A model generated the notes under the pieces. That model searched no databases. It had not been told where the DNA came from and saw only the letters and a list, made by a program, of their open reading frames with translations. Shown here in pieces: positions 7,186 to 14,200 of a stretch of DNA of 14,287 bases. This stretch comes from an uncultured Gammaproteobacteria bacterium (GTDB lineage Bacteria > Pseudomonadota > Gammaproteobacteria > Rariloculales > Rariloculaceae). The stretch's first letter is position 1. Each line of letters begins with the position of its first letter. The stretch spans positions 1 to 14,287 of the forward strand of contig CAMPKU010000106.1 of the NCBI GenBank assembly GCA_946887385.1. Reading direction: 5' to 3'. Position numbers and translations under genes: made by a program.

Positions 7186-8751
7186 ATGGCGTCCGAACCT
7201 GTCGACTTCAGCTCCGGCCCGGGCGAGCCCCACGACGGCGCTGAAGTCATCCCGATCGTCGTTCAGACTGTCGTGGCGTTCATCGGTCGTACGGAGCGCG
7301 GTCCGTTGAACGAGGCCGTCGTCGTCAAGAGCTACGACGACTTCACTCGTGTGTTCGGCGGCCACACCACCTTCAGCTTCGTGTCGTGGGCCGTGCAGCA
7401 CTTCTTCTGGCACGGCGGCGAAGTGGCTTTGATCGTGCGCGTGGCCAATCGTGCCACGCGGGCCGCGCTCGAAATTCCTGCTGGCCGCGAAATCCTGCGG
7501 CTGCAAGCGCGACAGCCGGGCAGCCGCGAGCACCTGCGTGCCTCCATCGACTACGACCGCGTCGAGCGCACACCCGACAAGTTCAATCTGGTGGTTCAGC
7601 GCGTCTCTCGGCCCGGCTCGCAGCTCGTCGACGACCAGGAAGTGTTCGAGGGCTTGTCGATGGATCCGACCGACGAGCGGTTCGTGGTCGACGCGCTCCA
7701 GGAGTCCGACCTCGTCCGGCTCGTGGGGCCGCTGCCGAGCTACCGGCCCGGTGCGACGCGAGCGGCGCACCCCGGTCAGCCGATACCTTATATAACGATC
7801 AAGCAGGCGGGCACCGACGGCGAAGAGCTCACGGACTACGACATCATCGGGTCGAACGCCGAAGGCACGGGATTGTTCGCGCTCGATCGCTGCGAACGCG
7901 TCGACCTCGTTTGCGTGCCGTCGCCGCCGGGGCACGATTTGGGGAGCACGAGCTTCGTGGCGGCTACGCGGTACTGCGAAAAGCGCCGCGCCGTGCTCGT
8001 CTGGGATCCGCCGTGGGCGTGGACGAGCGCCGACTCGGCCGTGCTCGCGCTGCGCACGTCGGGGCAAGCGAGCCGCCACGCGCTGACGTATTTCCCGCGC
8101 GTGCGGCCCCGCGGCGACCTTGGCCGCTATGGTGCCGGGATGCCGGCTTGCGGCGTCGTGGCGGGCATGCTCGCGCGCTGCGATCAAGCCGGCGTTTGGC
8201 ATCGAATGCCGGCCGTCGATGCCACGCTCAAAGGCGGGCTTGCACCGCTCGTCGAGATCGGCCAGAAACCGGCCGCGACGCTGCAGCGCCTCGGCGTCAA
8301 CACGTTCATGCGTCTGCAGCCGGGCGTCGCGGCGCTCCAGGGTAACGTGAGCTTCGCGGGCTCCGCGGCGCTCGATTCGCTCTGGCAAAGCTTGTCCGTT
8401 AGCCGCCTCACGTCGTTCGTGCTGCGCTCGATCGAGGCGGAAACCCGCTGGGTATTCACCGCCGAGCGCCTCGACCAGCTTGCGGCCGACCTCGAGCGGC
8501 AAGTGTGGATCTTCTTGTCCCGCTTGAAGCAGCGCGGTGCTCTTGCGGGCGCCACCGCCGACCAGGCGTTCTTCGTGCGGACGAGCGCTGCGCACGAGCC
8601 CGAGGAAGGGCGCGACGTCTCCATCGCGCTGCGCATCGGGTTCGCACCGCGCGAGCCGAACGAGTTCCTCACCTTCGACTTCCGCTATCACTCCGCAACG
8701 CTCATGACCGAAGTGCGGCCCGTGCGCGATGCGGAGCGGCATCTCGGCTGA
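7186..8751 (+). CDS. Contractile tail-sheath-like protein (orphan)
   Basis: 521 aa from the ATG at 7186; in-frame ATGs at 7126 and 7156 would give 541 and 531 aa, and none has a ribosome site. The N-terminal part reads VVAFIGRTERGPLNEAVVV...F...FGG and SFVSWAVQHFFWHGG, the usual opening domain of tail sheaths. About 265-310 is the subtilisin-like-fold region (VLVWDPPWAW ... ALTYFPRVRP). About 335-505 is the sheath C-terminal domain: GVWHRMPAV, LRSIEAETRWVFTAERLDQL, FLSRLKQRGALAGATADQAFFVRTS and IGFAPREPNEFLTFDF. Family role: six-fold stacked subunits that contract around a tube in myophages, tailocins and other contractile injection systems. Missing here: the N-terminal PGVYVEE arm, and any tube, baseplate, AAA ATPase or lysis gene nearby. 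Base composition matches its neighbours. The family assignment is strong; function without partners is unknown. Confidence 0.85.
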   Translation: MASEPVDFSSGPGEPHDGAEVIPIVVQTVVAFIGRTERGPLNEAVVVKSYDDFTRVFGGHTTFSFVSWAVQHFFWHGGEVALIVRVANRATRAALEIPAGREILRLQARQPGSREHLRASIDYDRVERTPDKFNLVVQRVSRPGSQLVDDQEVFEGLSMDPTDERFVVDALQESDLVRLVGPLPSYRPGATRAAHPGQPIPYITIKQAGTDGEELTDYDIIGSNAEGTGLFALDRCERVDLVCVPSPPGHDLGSTSFVAATRYCEKRRAVLVWDPPWAWTSADSAVLALRTSGQASRHALTYFPRVRPRGDLGRYGAGMPACGVVAGMLARCDQAGVWHRMPAVDATLKGGLAPLVEIGQKPAATLQRLGVNTFMRLQPGVAALQGNVSFAGSAALDSLWQSLSVSRLTSFVLRSIEAETRWVFTAERLDQLAADLERQVWIFLSRLKQRGALAGATADQAFFVRTSAAHEPEEGRDVSIALRIGFAPREPNEFLTFDFRYHSATLMTEVRPVRDAERHLG

Positions 8752-8761
8752 GCGTAGCGCG

Positions 8762-8801
8762 GCCGCCGCGGGCGGCGTGCCGGTGACGGCGCTCGCGCCG
8801 T
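8762..8801 (+). repeat. Two adjacent GC-rich hairpins after the sheath-like gene
   Basis: Hairpin 1: GCCGCC (8762-8767) / GGCGGC (8771-8776). Hairpin 2: ACGGCGC (8786-8792) / GCGCCGT (8795-8801), where the closing pair probably opens. They lie 10-50 bp past the stop at 8751. No T-run follows, so they may stabilise the mRNA end or slow polymerase rather than act as standard terminators. Confidence 0.4.
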
Positions 8802-8816
8802 GCTAGCAGCAGCGCC

Positions 8817-8839
8817 GAATCTCAAGATGCTAGAGATTC
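8817..8839. repeat. 7-bp inverted repeat upstream of the 88-aa exported protein
   Basis: GAATCTC (8817-8823), 9-base spacer, GAGATTC (8833-8839), perfect arms. It lies about 110 bp before the next ATG in an unusually AT/pyrimidine-rich stretch (8835-8900), so it could be an operator. A weak downstream pyrimidine run makes a poor terminator also possible. Confidence 0.3.
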
Positions 8840-8947
8840 CTCGGTCTATCTTTGGCTGCGCTTCGTCTTTCTTCGGCACTTCCGCATGTTTCTACAGATG
8901 GAAAGGGACTAACTTGTCGTCCATCGGAGATTCAACAGGGGTTTGCC

Positions 8948-9214
8948 ATGAACACGTTGCGAATGTTGACTGTAGGGATGGTGTTCGCTGCTGCCGCAAC
9001 CGCGGGCATGGCGGCCACCGATTTGAATATTCACGAGGTCACGGTCACGGCGGAACGCCCGCACGCGGCCGCGCTCACCGTCGAACGGGTAGCGCCCCGA
9101 ACGCCGGTCGAGAACACGTTCGTCATGCCCACGGACATGCCCGAAGCCGAGATCGATTATCACTTGTCGCCGATCGCCGCTCCCCCCGCGGCCGACGAGC
9201 CAGTGACGTCGTAG
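8948..9214 (+). CDS. Small exported protein of unknown function, 88 aa
   Basis: ATG at 8948 has AGGGG seven bases upstream, a clear ribosome site. Residues 1-23 are a textbook signal peptide (MNTLRMLTVGMVFAAAATAGMAA, cleaved before TDLN). The mature part is about 65 residues with no cysteines and no second membrane segment. Just after the cleavage site it reads IHEVTVTAERPH, very like the first residues of mature TonB-dependent receptors (EVxVTAxR), but no plug or barrel follows. The rest is acidic and Pro-rich (MPTDMPEAEIDYHLSPIAAPPAADEP), probably disordered. The message ends in a branched RNA structure at 9226-9295, suggesting its own transcription unit. It could be a tiny periplasmic protein or the decayed head of a receptor gene. 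I do not recognise a named family. Confidence 0.7.
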   Translation: MNTLRMLTVGMVFAAAATAGMAATDLNIHEVTVTAERPHAAALTVERVAPRTPVENTFVMPTDMPEAEIDYHLSPIAAPPAADEPVTS

Positions 9215-9225
9215 CTGAAGGCACA

Positions 9226-9295
9226 GGCGGTCGCAATATCGGACGCGGGCAGCGTCTGCGAGGGACAAGCCCTCGATTGCGACCGCCCTTTCTTT
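9226..9295 (+). terminator. Three-way-junction RNA structure ending in a T-rich tract (terminator or structured 3' UTR)
   Basis: Outer stem of 12 perfect pairs: GGCGGTCGCAAT (9226-9237) with ATTGCGACCGCC (9276-9287). Inside it are two hairpins. One is GACGC (9242-9246) / GCGTC (9252-9256) with a possible G-U extension. The other is CGAGGG (9259-9264) / CCCTCG (9270-9275), which abuts the outer stem and could stack on it. Then TTTCTTT at 9289-9295. It begins 12 bases after the stop of the 88-aa gene. Almost every base is paired, which is unlikely by chance. At minimum this is a terminator; it might also be a processed 3' small RNA. Confidence 0.7.
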
Positions 9296-9305
9296 GGATG
9301 CGAGG

Positions 9306-9342
9306 CCTAGCGGCCGGCCCTTCAGCCGGCCGCAGGCGTTTT
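9306..9342 (+). terminator. Second rho-independent-type terminator
   Basis: Nine perfect pairs GCGGCCGGC (9310-9318) / GCCGGCCGC (9325-9333) with loop CCTTCA. They are extended by CCT (9306-9308) pairing with AGG (9334-9336) around one bulged A. TTTT lies at 9339-9342. It comes directly after the branched structure, so transcription from the left is doubly stopped before the next promoter. Confidence 0.65.
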
Positions 9343-9387
9343 CTAGGCGCCGTTTTCCTTACACCCTAGCGCCGCAATGCCGCACTC

Positions 9388-9416
9388 CTGACAGCGACGT
9401 GGAAAAAATCTATCCT
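9388..9416 (+). promoter_or_regulatory. Sigma-70 promoter of the SnoaL-like gene
   Basis: CTGACA (9388-9393, 5 of 6 to the -35 consensus), exactly 17 bp, then TATCCT (9411-9416, 4 of 6 to the -10). The region just upstream of the -10 is A-rich. The predicted start near 9423 gives a leader of about 21 bases carrying AGGAGAGG seven bases before the ATG at 9444. Confidence 0.65.
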
Positions 9417-9443
9417 CGACTCAACACGAGGAGAGGATTCGTC

Positions 9444-10007
9444 ATGCCACGCCAGTTGCCCACGCATCGCTTCCCACACGCCCTGGCCGCCGCCGCGGCA
9501 TTGCTGCTGTCGCTCGCCACGCCGGCGCCGGCGCAGCAGGTGACGATGGAAACTTTGCTCGACCGCATCCAGATCGAAGACTTGCTAGTGCGCTATTACT
9601 ACGATCTTTCGATGGGCAGAGCCCATGAGATGTCCGAGTACTTCACGGCAGATGCCATGCTCGACGTCGACGGCACGATCGCCAACGGCCGGGCGGAAAT
9701 CGAAAAACTGTATGGCGGCGGCTCCACGCGCGACGCATCTCGGCCGCGCAATCACATGCTGCTGACCAACCCCGTGATCGAGATCAAAGGCAATCGGGCG
9801 CAAGCCCATGTGCTCTGGACCGGCGTCACGAACAAAGGCGTCGGCGAAACGCCCAGTCTCTACGAGCAGGGGCGCGAGGATACGGAGCTCGTCAAGGTCG
9901 ACGGCAAGTGGCTCATCAGCAAGCGCTACATCAGCTCCGACAGCGGGTTGCCGGATCGCTTCGACCAGACTTTCGAGCAGCGCGACAACCCGCTCGACCC
10001 GCTCTAG
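9444..10007 (+). CDS. Exported SnoaL-like / NTF2-fold protein
   Basis: 187 aa from the ATG at 9444, chosen for its strong ribosome site AGGAGAGG and a signal peptide at 1-30 (core ALAAAAALLLSLA, cleavage APA before QQV). Residues about 36-165 match the SnoaL-like (NTF2 superfamily) cone fold: helix IEDLLVRYYYDLSMG, FTADAMLDVDG, then an RNHMLLTNPVIEIKG strand and a final strand GKWLISKRYIS. In characterised relatives, pocket Tyr, Asp and His residues serve dehydratase or isomerase chemistry. Candidates here are Y51/Y52, D73/D75 and H104, but no reaction can be assigned. The signal peptide places it in the periplasm, unlike most catalytic SnoaL enzymes. It has its own promoter behind two terminators, and converges on the membrane-protein gene with a 9-bp gap and no terminator between. 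Confidence 0.85.
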   Translation: MPRQLPTHRFPHALAAAAALLLSLATPAPAQQVTMETLLDRIQIEDLLVRYYYDLSMGRAHEMSEYFTADAMLDVDGTIANGRAEIEKLYGGGSTRDASRPRNHMLLTNPVIEIKGNRAQAHVLWTGVTNKGVGETPSLYEQGREDTELVKVDGKWLISKRYISSDSGLPDRFDQTFEQRDNPLDPL

Positions 10008-10016
10008 CGCAGTGCC

Positions 10017-10787
10017 CTACGCGAGAACCGCGCGTCGCTTCAACCGAAGCATGTACGCCAGCACAGCGATGGCCAATGGCATGCCGGCAAGCATCGTGAC
10101 CCGAACGTCGAAGTACGGTTTTGGCTCCGCGGCCACCGTCAATAGGATCGTGTAAAGCACTCCACCCGCTAGATAGGCGCCGAACAGGCCGACGGACCTC
10201 TTGCGGAGCCGCAAGAACATGACCATCGACGCCAGCAGCGTCGCGGACATCAGGTACAACGGCGCCCACTCGAGCACGGACAGCGACTCGCGCACGGAGC
10301 GCGCTTCGATCGACAGGGCCGGCGGAGCGGAGAACAGGAGCCAGGACAGCGCCAGCGACGCGAGTAGCGCGCCAAGCCCAAGCGTGATTGCAATTACCCA
10401 CACGAGCGCGGGCCGCGTGCGTCCTGCCGCGCTCTTCGCCGTGATCACCTCGCGGTTACGCACGACGCGCGTCTGCCGCTTCCTCGCCCCGGCGGCCGTC
10501 GCGGCGGCCAACGCGGGCCCCTCGTCGTCGGGGTTCGGCGGATCGCCGGCATCGTCGTCCTCGCGGTTCTTGAGGCGCTTCGCTTCTTGGACGATTCGAA
10601 AATCCGGATCGGCGACGTTGCCGAGCCCCATGAAAGGCGCCAGCGCGGCGGCAATGACGTATGCGCGCTTCGCGCGCCGGCGTGCCCACACGATGGCCCG
10701 ATAGAGGACGAAAGCCAGGCCGCAAATGAAGATCGCCAGCGTCGCTACGGTGAGCAACGCATCGGTCAATGGGGAGCTTCCATCCAT
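10017..10787 (-). CDS. Multi-pass inner-membrane protein of unknown function
   Basis: 256 aa from the ATG at 10787, chosen because AGGAG lies eight bases upstream; an in-frame start at 10817 would add ten residues without a good ribosome site. Hydrophobic segments lie at about 8-33, 127-153, 172-193, 199-220 and 229-248. Between the first and second is a long hydrophilic loop (about 34-126) with an acidic Pro-rich patch (REDDDAGDPPNPDDEG) followed by a basic one (RKRQTRVVRNR), probably cytoplasmic. No catalytic or transporter motif is recognised. The amphipathic MGLGNVADPDF after the first helix might be a re-entrant or membrane-surface element. It lies downstream of the antitoxin-like gene on the same strand and could be co-transcribed with it. 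Confidence 0.75.
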   Translation of the reverse strand: MDGSSPLTDALLTVATLAIFICGLAFVLYRAIVWARRRAKRAYVIAAALAPFMGLGNVADPDFRIVQEAKRLKNREDDDAGDPPNPDDEGPALAAATAAGARKRQTRVVRNREVITAKSAAGRTRPALVWVIAITLGLGALLASLALSWLLFSAPPALSIEARSVRESLSVLEWAPLYLMSATLLASMVMFLRLRKRSVGLFGAYLAGGVLYTILLTVAAEPKPYFDVRVTMLAGMPLAIAVLAYMLRLKRRAVLA

Positions 10788-10852
10788 CGCAGCGCTCCTG
10801 TCGGGCCGCACGAGCACGGGTCGTCCAGGTCACCATTCGCGGGGTTACTGCT

Positions 10853-11038
10853 TCACCACTGCTCGATCTCGGCGGCGAGCGCTTCACTCGAGACGACGCG
10901 GCCGGCGCTGACGTCATCCAGACCCTGGCGAGCTTTATTGAGCACGTAGAGCCGGTAGACGATCTCGTCGAGCGCGACGTCGTCGGGAAGCTGCTCGATC
11001 GCCTCGATGGCTTGCTGCTTCGCGGTGTGAACCTGCAT
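10853..11038 (-). CDS. Small antitoxin-like protein (addiction-module type), 61 aa
   Basis: Text AKQQAIEAIEQLPDDVALDE..YRLYVLNKARQGLDDVSAGRVVS matches the common short helical proteins that precede RelE/ParE toxins. They are annotated as putative addiction-module components. The start at 11038 has AGGGAG about eight bases upstream. Length is normal for the family (about 60-80 aa). In a working module the helical N-terminal part binds operator DNA or dimerises, and the C-terminal tail wraps the toxin. No intact toxin follows: the next reading frames are short and then the membrane-protein gene begins. A 13+13 bp palindrome lies 34-60 bp upstream of the start. It may be a solitary antitoxin, or the survivor of a decayed module. 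Confidence 0.7.
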   Translation of the reverse strand: MQVHTAKQQAIEAIEQLPDDVALDEIVYRLYVLNKARQGLDDVSAGRVVSSEALAAEIEQW

Positions 11039-11070
11039 GAACGATCTCCCTGTTCTCGCCGCCTTGGTAG

Positions 11071-11098
11071 TGGGGACGAATTTCCAAATCCGTCCCCA
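11071..11098. repeat. REP-like palindrome (13-bp arms, one mismatch)
   Basis: TGGGGACGAATTT (11071-11083), spacer CC, AAATCCGTCCCCA (11086-11098); the arms differ from perfect complementarity at one position, which can still pair as G-U in RNA. The GGGGAC...GTCCCC form with an AAAT core resembles palindromes often dispersed in gammaproteobacterial genomes and linked to REP-associated tyrosine (Y1) transposases; that link is from memory. Only one copy is visible here and no transposase is near. Its place just upstream of the antitoxin-like gene also permits an operator role. Confidence 0.55.
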
Positions 11099-11141
11099 TC
11101 CCTCGCCATTTCTCTATCGGCAAACGCTCATCTTCTGTTCG

Positions 11142-11172
11142 AGCCTAGCACGGCTGCACAACACGCTGACAA
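11142..11172 (-). promoter_or_regulatory. Weak candidate promoter for the antitoxin-like gene
   Basis: On the minus strand TTGTCA (11172-11167, 5 of 6 to the -35) and TGCTAGGCT, an extended -10 with TAGGCT at 11147-11142. The spacer is 19 bp, longer than ideal. Transcripts would start near 11135 and carry the palindrome at 11071-11098 in their leader. Confidence 0.3.
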
Positions 11173-11239
11173 GCGCAAATCCGTGCGTTTCGCCGCGATT
11201 GTGTCGTGGCGATCCATGGCGGTTATCGGAGCCCGATCG

Positions 11240-14200
11240 TCAAGGCGAGCCGTAGCCGCCGCCGCCCGGCGTCTCGATCACGAACCGGTCGCCCGCCGCG
11301 AGCTGCGCCGCGGCCGTCGCGCCAAGCTCTTCCCGGCGCCCATCCGCGCGCAGCACGTAGTTGCGCCCGCACGAGCCCGGCGAGCCGCCCGCCAAGCCGG
11401 AAGGCGGTATGCGCCGCCGGTTGGAGAGAATCGCCGCCTGCACGGGCTCGAGAAATTGCAGCTCGCGCACCACGCCGTCGCCGCCACGCCAACGGCCGGC
11501 GCCGCCGGAGCCGCGGCGAATTGCAAACCGTGTCACTCGCACCGGGAAGCGCTGCTCGAGCACCTCGGGATCGGTGAGGCGGGAGTTCGTCATGTGGGTG
11601 TGGACGGCGCTGGCGCCGTCGAAGCTCGGCCCGGCGCCGGCGCCGCCGCACAGCGTTTCGTAGTACTGAAAGCGTTCGTTGCCGAACGTGAAGTTGTTCA
11701 TCGTGCCTTGGCTTCCCGCGCACGCGCCGAGCGCGGCGAGCAGCGCATCGGCGATGCATTGCGACGTCTCGACGTTGCCCGCCACGACGGCCGCTGGAGG
11801 GCGCGGATCGAGCAGGCATGCCTCGGGCAGCACGATCGCAAGCGGCTCGAGGCAGCCGGCGTTCAAAGGAATGCTCTCGCGCACCAGCGTGCGAAATACG
11901 TACAGCACCGCTGCGCGGACAATCGACGTGGGAGCGTTGAAGTTGCCCGGGCTCGCCGGCGAGGTGCCCGTGAAATCGACGGTCGCCCGCCGCCGCGCGG
12001 CGTCGACGCGCACGGCCACACAGATGCGCTCGCCGCCGTCGAGCTCCACCGTGGCCTGGCCGTCGCGCAATGCAGCGATGGCAGCCCGCACGCAGGCTGC
12101 CGCGTTGTGCTGTACGTAGCGCATGTAGCGCTGCACGGTGCGGATGCCAAATCGCCCGATGACACGCTCGAGCTCTACAACACCGCGCGCGTTGGCGGCC
12201 AGCTGCGCCTTCAAGTCGGCCACGTTCTGATCGGGATTGCGTGCCGGAAATCGCCCGCGCGCGAGCAGGGCGCGCAGCTCGGTCTCGAGCAACGTGCCTG
12301 CTTTGACGATTTGCACACCGTCGAAGAGCACGCCTTCCTCGTCGATGGTGCGGCTCGAGGGCGGCATCGACCCCGGCGTGGTACCGCCCACGTCGGCGTG
12401 ATGCGCGCGGCTTGCAACGAAGTAACGCAATCGCCGGCCGCGCGCGTCGAAGACGGGCGTCACCACGGTGAGGTCCGGCAAGTGCGTGCCGCCGTTGTAC
12501 GGCGTGTTCAATAAATACGCGTCGCCGCGCGCCAGGTGCTTCGAGCGCAGGATGCTTTGCACGCTGTCGCCCATCGAGCCCAAGTGCACGGGGATGTGCG
12601 GCGCGTTGGCGATCAGCGAGCCGTCGGCGTCGAACACCGCACAGGAAAAATCGAGCCGCTCCTTGATGTTCACCGAATGAGCCGTGTGCTCGAGCACAAT
12701 GCCCATCTCTTCGGCCACGTGCATGAACAGGTTGTTGAACACCTCGAGCATGATCGGGTCGGCTTCGCGGCGCAGCGACTCGCGGCGCGTGCGCCGGCCG
12801 AGCCGTGTGAGCAGCAAGGTGCCGCTTGCGTGCACCTGCACGCGCCAGCGTGGCTCCACGATGGTGGTGGCGTGCGCCTCCACGATCAACGCCGGACCCG
12901 TGAAGCGCGCGCCCGCTGCCAGGGTGGCGCGATCGTACACGGGCACGTTGCGCCACCCGTCGCACCACACGTCGCGCCGCGCGATCGGCTTCGCCGCTTT
13001 GCCCTCAGTGCGCAGCGCCGGCGCGGCCGGCGACACGGCCACTCCGGGCACTACGGCCTCGAGCTCGAGCGATTCGACGACGAGCGTGACGTCGGGGTCG
13101 ATGCGGAAGCCGAAATGCCGCGCGTGCAGGTCGGCAAACGCGGCGTGAAGCTCGCCGACCGCGGCCGCCGCGTGCCACGCCACGGCTAGCGAGGTGTCGG
13201 CGCCCGCTGCCTTCAAGAGCAGCCGCCGCTCGAGCCGCACGCGCCTTGGGTCGGCGCCTTGCTCGCGAAATGCGTCGAGCGCGTGCGACGCGAGAGCATC
13301 GAAGCGGCCAGCGAGCGTGCTCGCAACGGCGTCGTCGAGCGGCGCTTCGACGCTCGCCTGGCGCAGCATTCGGGCGTCGGCCACGCCGATCCCGTAAGCG
13401 GACAGCACGCCGGCCAAGGGATGAATGATGACGGTATCGATGCCCAGCGCTTCGGCCACTTGTGCCGCGTGCTGCCCGCCGGCCCCGCCGAAAGAGCAGA
13501 GCGCGAAGCGCGTGACGTCGTGGCCGCGCTGCACGGAGATTTGCTTGATGGCGTTCGCCATGCGCTCGACGGCGATCCGCACATATCCCGCGGCGAGCCG
13601 CTCGGGGCTCGGCTCCTCACCCGTCGCCGCGCCCACGTCGCGGGCCAATGCTGCGAAGGCCGCTCGCGTGGCGCTCGCGTCGAGCGGCTCGTCGGCGCGC
13701 GGCCCGAATACACGCGGAAAGAAATCCGGGGCGATTCTGCCGAGCAGTAGATTCGCGTCCGTCACCGTGAGCGGCCCGCCGCGGCGGTAGCACTTGGGGC
13801 CGGGGTCGGCGCCTGCCGAGTCGGGGCCCACCGTGAGCCTCCCCAGGCGGAACGCCAGGATCGAGCCGCCGCCCGCGGCCACCGTTTGAATCTTCAGCAT
13901 CGGCGCGCTCACATGAACGGCCGCGATCACGGCGTCATGGGTTCGCTCGAGCTCGCCGGCGTACAGCGCCACGTCGGTGGACGTGCCGCCCATGTCGAAG
14001 CCGATGACTTCCGAGCAGCCCACCGCCTCTGCGGCACGCACCATGCCGATCACGCCGCCTGCGGGCCCCGACAGCAGGCTGTCTTTGCCGCGAAACCGAT
14101 CCGCTGCCGCGAGGCCGCCGTGACTTTGCATGAAGTACAGCGGCGCGTTCGCGCGCGACGCCTCGAGCCCGGTGCGCACGCTCGCAACGTAGCGATCGAG

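Noticed and set aside
7045..8742. 565-codon minus-strand frame across the sheath-like gene
   Set aside because: Antisense shadow: His/Arg-rich translation without domains, while the plus frame matches a tail sheath end to end.
7186..8751. Prophage, tailocin or T6SS locus
   Set aside because: Only the sheath is present. There are no tube, baseplate, terminase, integrase, holin or ATPase genes in the window, and flanking genes are cellular.
10790..11038. Complete toxin-antitoxin module
   Set aside because: The antitoxin-like gene is whole, but after it no frame longer than a few codons matches a toxin before the membrane-protein gene starts.
10769..12514. 581-codon plus-strand frame across the hydantoinase gene
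   Set aside because: Antisense to a long intact HyuB domain; no ribosome site or motif.
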